Source: a virus
Direction: 5' to 3' (one strand)
Length of the DNA stretch: 27,405 nucleotides
Virus record (IMG/VR): IMGVR_UViG_3300006735_000182
Location: 1-27,405 of that record
This document shows positions 22,081 to 27,405 of this stretch, piece by piece. Below the pieces are notes generated by a model. That model was not told where the DNA came from. It saw only the letters and a list, made by a program, of their open reading frames with translations, and made no database searches. Each line of letters begins with the position of its first letter. Position 1 is the stretch's first letter. The position numbers were made by a program, and so were the translations under genes.

Positions 22081-24215
22081 TATCGCCTACCATCTGCTCT
22101 AACATCAACTCTAGGTGAGCCTAATTTATACTTTGTACCTAAAGAAGTTGAATCTATTCTTAAACTAAAAGATCTACCTCGTAAACGATAATCTAACTTT
22201 TCAGTAAATTGTTCTACTGGGCTTGTAGCAGATCTCTGTGTTGTGTTTTGTGTAGTCTCACTAAAATTAGATCCTGGAAAATTTTTAGTTTTCATAGTAA
22301 AAGCTACATCAGGGTTTGTTGCAGTAGAACCATCAAAAGTTATATCAGGGATTACTCTTTTTAAAAACACAAACTTATCGCCATCGCCTACATCAACAGG
22401 AGCAGATTCAATAAAAGAAGTCATAGCTGAACCATCATCATCGTACCCTACTTCATGGTTATATAAATATTGACCGCCTGTAGCTATTGGTAATGTTCTA
22501 ATACCTCTATCCATCCATGCTTGACGAGCCATTGTTCCATAGTACCAAATCTTTTCACTATAATTGTAAGCAACATAAGCATCAACTTCTGTACTTGCTT
22601 TTGTTGGATAAAACCATAATAACTCACTGAATTCAGAATTAACACCTACATGAACTTTATCTCGTTCTTCAAAATTAAAATCTAAAAACACTTTATCTTT
22701 CACAGTACAAGGTAATTGTATAGTTTGTCCACTCCCATATACATAAAATGTATCTACACCCATCCAAAAAACACTATCTTCAATAGCAATAGCAGAAGAA
22801 GGACTCATTATTGTTATGTTTTTAGATAATTCTTGTAACCCAAAAGTAAACGGAGGACCTATAAACTTCATACTATGTAATGATTTATTTGTAAAAATAA
22901 GTATTTGTTGTTTTGTTTCCACAGCTTGTACAAAAGTTGATCCACCACCAAGTCTTAAATCACCTGCTGTATTTGTAGCTGTTGGAAACCAATCAATAGG
23001 GTTTTCTTGTGATGAGAAACGTATTAACAAAGGATCTTGAATACCATCACCATCTTCGGCTGTACTGTTACCACCAAAACCATCACACCCAAAAGCAACC
23101 ACATGTCTATCTTGGTCAGATACAAGTACTTGTTTAGCAACTTGTGGAACACTCGTTTTAGTTCCAGTCCGTGTGTTTAATAGAGCAGCTCGTGTTCCAA
23201 AGCCATTTGTCCTATCCCAATAATAGATAGCTCCATCTCTTGGGTTTATTATAAGGTCTTCACCAAAATTATCATGTGACCATAATCTTATTTGTGCTCC
23301 AGGAACAGTAATTGATGCTGCACTACCCCAACCAACAAAATCGGAAGTAGATAAGGTATTTCCTACAGCTAATCGTACTAAGGTATTATCTGCATGAGTT
23401 GCTGCTGTCGTGCCACTATGTCCACGAGTTACAGTCATTGTATTATCATCAGTCGTTGCCGATACAAGCATAAGTTCGTTGTCTACAAGTATGACATCGT
23501 TTGCTGTATTCATACCTGTTTCATCATCCACATCAATAGCAGTTTCACTAGCATCCAATGCTTCATTAAGTTGTGTTGATAAAGCACTAGATGTTGTGCC
23601 ACTCCATTGTCCCGCACCCCAACCAGTTCCACCAACTGTAACATCAAGACCAGTGTTTAATTGATATGCCCCAATAACACTAGAACCACCATTACCAGTA
23701 TCTGATCCATTTGCTGCGACACTAGCTGTAACTGTATATGAGTTAGAACTTATAATCGCTACGATTTGATATTCTATATTTAATATAGTTGCTGTGATAT
23801 TACCACCAAGACTAGCTGCTCCAGAAAAAGTTACAAAATCATTTTCATTTGCACCATGAGCAGGATCCGTAACAGTTATAGTCGCTGAACCACTTGAGGC
23901 AGAAAAAGTAACATCTCCTGCACTTGTTGTGTTTCGTATAGGGGTTATATCATTAAAAGTCTGACCCTCTTCAATATAATATTTAAGGTTTGTTCCAACA
24001 CCTAAAAAGTCAGAACCATCAAGAGCAACCCAATTATGTAATCTTCTTGCTGTTCCCTCATAAGTTGAAGTAGTGTATTTAGCCCACCCTCCTATTTTTT
24101 CTGGGTAACCTAAACGAAACCTTACTTTATCTCCATCTATAAATCCTCCTTCATTACTATAAGAAGTAATATCAGATACGATTCCAGGTTTAAATTGTAA
24201 CTTTGTTAAAGGCAT
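22080..24215 (-). CDS. Tail nozzle/tubular B-type protein with inserted modules
   Basis: A 711-aa tail protein. The N-terminus MPLTKLQFKPGIVSDIT followed by NEGGFIDGDKVRFRLGYPEK (21-40) is the start I associate with podophage tail nozzle or tubular proteins (T7 gp12-like, functionally compared to P22 gp10). The C-terminal two thirds have beta-propeller-like repeats such as IRLWSHDNFGEDLIINPRDG and RHVVAFGCDG. Two extra segments interrupt the N-terminal region: about 100-170, beta-rich and containing TVTDPAHGANENDFVTFSGA, and about 211-282, containing TMTVTRGHSGTTAATHADNT, a pattern common in phage tail proteins. It overlaps the Gly-rich fibre gene's stop and the 130-aa gene's start, placing it in the tail module. 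It would form the distal tube through which DNA exits. Confidence 0.8.
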   Translation of the reverse strand: MPLTKLQFKPGIVSDITSYSNEGGFIDGDKVRFRLGYPEKIGGWAKYTTSTYEGTARRLHNWVALDGSDFLGVGTNLKYYIEEGQTFNDITPIRNTTSAGDVTFSASSGSATITVTDPAHGANENDFVTFSGAASLGGNITATILNIEYQIVAIISSNSYTVTASVAANGSDTGNGGSSVIGAYQLNTGLDVTVGGTGWGAGQWSGTTSSALSTQLNEALDASETAIDVDDETGMNTANDVILVDNELMLVSATTDDNTMTVTRGHSGTTAATHADNTLVRLAVGNTLSTSDFVGWGSAASITVPGAQIRLWSHDNFGEDLIINPRDGAIYYWDRTNGFGTRAALLNTRTGTKTSVPQVAKQVLVSDQDRHVVAFGCDGFGGNSTAEDGDGIQDPLLIRFSSQENPIDWFPTATNTAGDLRLGGGSTFVQAVETKQQILIFTNKSLHSMKFIGPPFTFGLQELSKNITIMSPSSAIAIEDSVFWMGVDTFYVYGSGQTIQLPCTVKDKVFLDFNFEERDKVHVGVNSEFSELLWFYPTKASTEVDAYVAYNYSEKIWYYGTMARQAWMDRGIRTLPIATGGQYLYNHEVGYDDDGSAMTSFIESAPVDVGDGDKFVFLKRVIPDITFDGSTATNPDVAFTMKTKNFPGSNFSETTQNTTQRSATSPVEQFTEKLDYRLRGRSFSLRIDSTSLGTKYKLGSPRVDVRADGRR

Positions 24216-25645
24216 TATGATATATTTCCTGCTACTGTTCCATTATTTGTTAGTGTAACATTACTTTGACCATTAATATACTTCCCTGCTGCTCCACCTG
24301 TTCCCGCAGAACCACCATTTGTTGGAGCGGAAGAAGGATAAGTAATCTCCGAGCCACCCCCATTACCACCAGCAGTTCCATTAGATCCAGCAGCCCCTAA
24401 TGCTCCACCATTACCACCTGCACCACCTGCTCCAGCATTTGTTCCTCCAGCGGAACCACCTGCTCCTCCAGATCCAGCCGAAGCATTATAACTTCCTCCT
24501 ACTCCACCTGCTCCAGCAGCACCACCTGAAGTAATAGTGTTAACAGTAAGATTAAAATTAAAATCAAAATTATTATAATATAAATTTGTTCCACCACCTA
24601 TATTACTTAAATAACCAACTAAATAATAAGTAGTATCTGCAGAAAGATTCATAGTTTGACCACCTGTGTAAGTTCCTCCACCTTGACCTTGACTGGCAGA
24701 AGTATTACTTGTACTTATATTTATTTGTGGACTTCCATACCCAGAACCATAAGTAGAGGTTATTGTTGCACTAGCTAAAGTATATGTGCCTTGTGTGCCT
24801 AATTGGAACGAACAGTAGAAAGGACCTCTGTTTGCAAGAGATCCTCTAAAAGAACTTGATGTTGTAAACAAACCCCAACTTACATTGACTGCTCCAGATT
24901 GAGGAGCATTTCCATCAATACCACCCCATTTTCTGTCGGCAACAACACCTGCACCATTTAAATTATTACTGCCACCATATCCAGGTTTTGACCCTGCATT
25001 AAACCAAGAAGGAGCATCATTATTAGGTGTATTACCACTACCATAAGGTGTTCCACCTTCATCTGTGAAATTATTTAAAGAAGCCTGTACAGGAGTAACA
25101 CCATTACCACCTGCACCACCATTTCCTCCACCACCTCCACCAGATTTAATGTTGCCATTATTAACTACATTACAGGCACTCGCTGCTACAATAGCATCAC
25201 CCCCCACACTACCTGCTGCTCCACCCTTACCATATATATTCCCATTGTTCGTTATAGTAATTGTACCTGCTCCACCAGAGGGAACATTGATAGCTGGAGT
25301 GCTTGTACTTGTACCACCAACAGTTACACCAGAGTTAATAACAACAAGTTTGAGATAATCGAGATCGTAATCATCACCAAAAATAGCTGATAAATTTTGG
25401 TCTGTAGCATCAGAACTTATTGTAAATTGGAAACCTAACCCTGTTCCATAATAATCACTAAGTGCTAATGCACCACTTGTAGGCACAGCCGAAGCTAAAT
25501 GAGTTGCATTGTTATCTCCAGCTTTGGCTTTTATCTTACTGCCTTGACGATAATAATCACCGAGAGAAACAGAAGTATTACTTCCAGGACTAAACTCATC
25601 CCTTATATTGGCAAAACTTATTGCTCCTGATCCCGCTAACGCCAT
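24215..25645 (-). CDS. Glycine-rich tail fibre/adhesin
   Basis: A 476-aa fibre-type protein. The N-terminus has GAISFANIRDEFSPG and SVSLGDYYRQG (about 7-36), then a second shorter ALALSDYYGT (about 59-68), a motif pair I know from phage tail-fibre attachment regions. Two glycine-rich stretches follow: about 130-175 (for example SGGGGGGNGGAGGNG) and about 375-455 (GGAGGNGGALGAAGSNGT and similar). Between them is a beta-rich domain (GPFYCSFQLGTQGTYTLAS to the FDFNFNLTV region) that looks like a jelly roll. Closely spaced Gly-rich repeats are typical of polyglycine-II bundles in phage adhesins such as gp38 of T-even-like phages, which bind the receptor. The ATG has only a weak purine-rich ribosome site. 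Receptor binding is an inference. Confidence 0.78.
   Translation of the reverse strand: MALAGSGAISFANIRDEFSPGSNTSVSLGDYYRQGSKIKAKAGDNNATHLASAVPTSGALALSDYYGTGLGFQFTISSDATDQNLSAIFGDDYDLDYLKLVVINSGVTVGGTSTSTPAINVPSGGAGTITITNNGNIYGKGGAAGSVGGDAIVAASACNVVNNGNIKSGGGGGGNGGAGGNGVTPVQASLNNFTDEGGTPYGSGNTPNNDAPSWFNAGSKPGYGGSNNLNGAGVVADRKWGGIDGNAPQSGAVNVSWGLFTTSSSFRGSLANRGPFYCSFQLGTQGTYTLASATITSTYGSGYGSPQINISTSNTSASQGQGGGTYTGGQTMNLSADTTYYLVGYLSNIGGGTNLYYNNFDFNFNLTVNTITSGGAAGAGGVGGSYNASAGSGGAGGSAGGTNAGAGGAGGNGGALGAAGSNGTAGGNGGGSEITYPSSAPTNGGSAGTGGAAGKYINGQSNVTLTNNGTVAGNIS
24284..24540. repeat. Low-complexity (ACC/TCC/AGC)-type repeats encoding the Gly-rich fibre tip
   Basis: A run of imperfect three- and nine-base repeats (CCACCTGCTCC-like) that encodes GGAG-type glycine repeats on the minus strand. 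A second, shorter patch occurs at about 25095-25145. Such tracts invite slippage and recombination and so could diversify the adhesin. Confidence 0.6.
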
Positions 25646-25647
25646 AA

Positions 25648-26946
25648 TTATTTCTTCTTTAATTCATCGATTTCTGCTTTTAATTCTTTTATACTTTCTA
25701 TAAGTACAGCACATAGTTTGCCGTAATCAACAGATTTAGTTTGCATTTCATCATCAGCCGTCAATACAACCTCTGGTACTATAGTTTCCATATCTTGTGC
25801 TAATACACCTACTTGTTGCCTTGCATCTTCTACATCATTTCTTTTATAGTAAACCCCTTGCATACGCATAACTTTATCTAAACCATTTGCTATAGGTTCT
25901 ATGTCTGTTTTAAGTCTTTTATCAGAAAAGGCAGTTACATCATTATTAAAAGTCGCCGCTCCAGCCGCAGACATATCAAGTGTAAGAACTGTAATGATAG
26001 ACCCACCATCATTACCACTAAAAACTATGTCTTTGTCTGATACACGACTTGACATAATAAAATCACCACCATTAGAATTAAGGATTAGTTTGCCAATAGT
26101 AGTGCCACCATCTTTTAATATTATATCGCCACCGTCTGCGTCTAATGTAAGATCACCTGCAACATCTAGTGTCATGTCTCCAGAAGCATTGGCTATATTT
26201 CCCGTAACTGTTACACCAGTAGCTGAAGTGGCTATCTTAACACTATTGTCGTGATAAAGGGATACAGCACCATTGTCAACAAAAGTTGCCATAGTTTCGC
26301 CTTCATCGGCTCCACCTTTTATATCAACTTGACTACCAGAAAGTTGTAAGTTTCCAGTACCACTATCTCTTATTACACTATTACTTCCATCGTGAAATAT
26401 TTTTAAATCTTGTGATGCTCCGAACTGAAGCGTATCATCTGTTCCTGCTGTTCCTGCATCACCAAAGTTTATATTCTTCCCATTAGTATCTAAATTACCC
26501 CCTAATTGTGGAGAAGTGTCACCTAATAAATCAGTAGATATTGTACCGACATTCGCATTTGATCCAGTACCATCAGCATAAATAATTCCAGATGTTCCAG
26601 CAGCTAAAGTAACAGTAGTTCCTGAACCCCCACCTTGTAATATAGTAGCTATTTGATCAGTAGAGTTTTTAATAAAATAAAGTTTTTGAACATCATTAGG
26701 GGCTATAGTAAGGTTAAAAGCCCCCGATACATTATCTATTAATAATATAACTTTATGGTGTCCATTTGATAATACTCCATCACTTGTGGTTAGAGTAGTA
26801 TTACCAGAAACGGTTATTTCAAGAACACCATTTAACGCATCATCTATAATATCAAAATTTGTATTAGTTGTTGTTCCCCATGTTCCAGCTTGTTCTCCTG
26901 AACCTATTTTTTCTAACCCTGTGTTTCCTGTATATGTACTTGCCAT
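25648..26946 (-). CDS. Tail fibre with C-terminal S74-type intramolecular chaperone
   Basis: A 432-aa tail fibre. The N-terminus MASTYTGNTGLEKIGSGEQA and WGTTTNTNFDIID is a common phage fibre start, followed by a long beta-rich, threonine/glycine/asparagine-rich shaft (for example TLDVAGDLTLDADGGDIILK). From Ser341 the C-terminal 92 residues match the peptidase S74/endosialidase chaperone domain: SDKRLKTDIEPI, then QQVGVLAQDMETIVPEVV, SVDYGKLCAVLIESIKEL and a terminal coiled coil KAEIDELKKK. In this family the domain folds the trimer and cleaves itself off before the Ser of the S-D-x-R-L-K motif, so the mature fibre would end at Phe340. The ATG has GAGG about 5 nt upstream. It lies 7 nt after the upstream fibre gene. 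Confidence 0.92.
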   Translation of the reverse strand: MASTYTGNTGLEKIGSGEQAGTWGTTTNTNFDIIDDALNGVLEITVSGNTTLTTSDGVLSNGHHKVILLIDNVSGAFNLTIAPNDVQKLYFIKNSTDQIATILQGGGSGTTVTLAAGTSGIIYADGTGSNANVGTISTDLLGDTSPQLGGNLDTNGKNINFGDAGTAGTDDTLQFGASQDLKIFHDGSNSVIRDSGTGNLQLSGSQVDIKGGADEGETMATFVDNGAVSLYHDNSVKIATSATGVTVTGNIANASGDMTLDVAGDLTLDADGGDIILKDGGTTIGKLILNSNGGDFIMSSRVSDKDIVFSGNDGGSIITVLTLDMSAAGAATFNNDVTAFSDKRLKTDIEPIANGLDKVMRMQGVYYKRNDVEDARQQVGVLAQDMETIVPEVVLTADDEMQTKSVDYGKLCAVLIESIKELKAEIDELKKK

Positions 26947-26953
26947 GTTTACC

Positions 26954-27405
26954 TCACTGTATTTCTGTCCAGGTTTCTGTACCCGACGGAGTTACTGTTG
27001 TCCAAGTTTCTGTACCACTTGGAGTAATGGTTGTAAATGTTTCTGTTGTTGCACCTGCATTTACTTCTATAAATTTAATATCACCTACAGTTGTCTTTGT
27101 AAAAATAAAACTTTTACTCGCACTAGTTGTTAGTATCATAATACCATTTGACGTTTGAGTAAACTCTGTTGTTAAATCTATTTCAGAAACATCTAATCTA
27201 TTTGCTGCTGTAGTCTGTATAAAATTCATACTTACATCGGTAGATGCACCTGCACTTATGAATGTACCAGTAGATGTTTGTGTAAAATTACCATCAATGT
27301 TAATCTCGCCACCTGTTAGTATTCCAACACCTACAGAAGTCTTAGAGGCAATACCACTCATCTCGGCTACACCAGCTTGTAATATGCCTCCTAAACTATC
27401 GGCAA
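26954..27405 (-). CDS. Partial fibre-type virion protein with C-terminal 11-aa repeats
   Basis: The end of a beta-rich, threonine/serine-rich protein. An ATG at 27359-27361 would give 135 aa, but the frame stays open to the right edge (ADSLGGILQAGVAE before MSGIASK), and no convincing Shine-Dalgarno precedes that ATG, so the real start is probably outside. The visible part alternates strands and turns (INIDGNFTQTSTGTFISAGA, then SEIDLTTEFTQTSNGIMIL), with FTQTS/FIQTT recurring about every 18-23 residues as in a trimeric fibre shaft. It ends in two tandem copies of ETxTTxTPSGT and ETWTEIQ. It is transcribed just upstream of the S74 fibre and is likely part of the same tail-fibre apparatus. The family is not recognised. 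Confidence 0.65.
   Translation of the reverse strand, partial: ADSLGGILQAGVAEMSGIASKTSVGVGILTGGEINIDGNFTQTSTGTFISAGASTDVSMNFIQTTAANRLDVSEIDLTTEFTQTSNGIMILTTSASKSFIFTKTTVGDIKFIEVNAGATTETFTTITPSGTETWTTVTPSGTETWTEIQ
26974..27046. repeat. 33-nt tandem repeat at a fibre gene's 3' end
   Basis: TTTCTGT recurs at 26974, 27007 and 27040, exactly 33 nt apart, with good similarity between the two full units. The unit encodes 11 residues (TPSGTETWTTV). The repeat lies in the last coding part of the partial fibre gene. Confidence 0.75.

Noticed and set aside
24284-25145. CRISPR-like regular repeats
   Set aside because: The repeats are short triplet-based coding repeats for glycine blocks, without uniform repeat and spacer lengths.
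25901-26254. 117-aa plus-strand open frame opposite the S74 fibre
   Set aside because: Antisense to a firmly identified fibre shaft; the sequence is Pro/Ser/Val-rich shadow of the Gly/Thr repeats.
26786-27158. Plus-strand open frames (115 and 96 aa) with cysteine- or valine-rich sequence across the fibre junction
   Set aside because: They span the junction of two coding genes in antisense, and their repeats are the complement of the 33-nt coding repeat.
1-27405. tRNA genes, integrase, insertion sequences, restriction or toxin-antitoxin genes
   Set aside because: I looked for these and saw no cloverleaf-like segments, transposase or recombinase motifs or terminal repeats; small RNAs cannot be excluded by eye.

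Overview
The window looks like a continuous piece of a tailed double-stranded DNA phage genome, most likely a marine podovirus-like phage. The evidence is a virion-assembly block with a short-tail nozzle-like protein, several large presumptive DNA-ejection proteins and tail fibres, next to a compact replication block. The DNA is visibly AT-rich, genes are packed end to end with 1-11 nt overlaps, and no ribosomal, tRNA or host metabolic genes are seen. Terminase, portal, capsid and DNA polymerase are not in the window, so it is a part of a genome. The host cannot be read from the sequence; the family mix is what I associate with phages of marine Alphaproteobacteria, and that is an inference.

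Layout. (1) Positions 1-3767, minus strand: a cassette that reads, in transcription order, as an unknown 203-aa protein, an alpha-glutamyl/putrescinyl-thymine pyrophosphorylase (aGPT-PPlase, amino acid:DNA transferase) family protein, a GT-B glycosyltransferase, a thymidylate-synthase-superfamily enzyme and a partial protein resembling nucleotide-modification-associated domain 1 (DUF1599/Nmad1). This is a DNA base hypermodification locus and the most interesting part of the window. (2) Positions 3791-10936, minus strand: the replication and recombination block, with a DUF932 protein, a UvrD-like SF1 helicase, an archaeo-eukaryotic-type primase with a cysteine cluster, an SSB-like protein ending in DDIPF, and several unknown proteins. 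Two strong intrinsic terminators (9208-9241 and 3791-3828) subdivide it. (3) Positions 10937-11252: a divergent AT-rich intergenic region with candidate promoters. (4) Positions 11253-12692: the only plus-strand gene, an SNF2-family helicase. (5) Positions 12685 to the right edge, minus strand: the structural operon, from tail fibres (right) through the nozzle protein and ejection-type proteins to a single-span membrane protein (left).

How it may work together. The primase, two helicases and SSB-like protein would replicate the genome. The thymidylate-synthase-like enzyme keeps the catalytic Cys and a candidate uracil-selecting Asn, but lacks the Trp pair that shields the methylene intermediate. 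That fits a dUMP hydroxymethylase supplying 5-hydroxymethyl-dUMP. The aGPT-PPlase-family protein and the glycosyltransferase would then elaborate the incorporated base after replication, giving a hypermodified thymine that could protect the genome from host restriction. The chemistry of the final base, and whether a 5-hmdU DNA kinase lies outside the window, are unknown.
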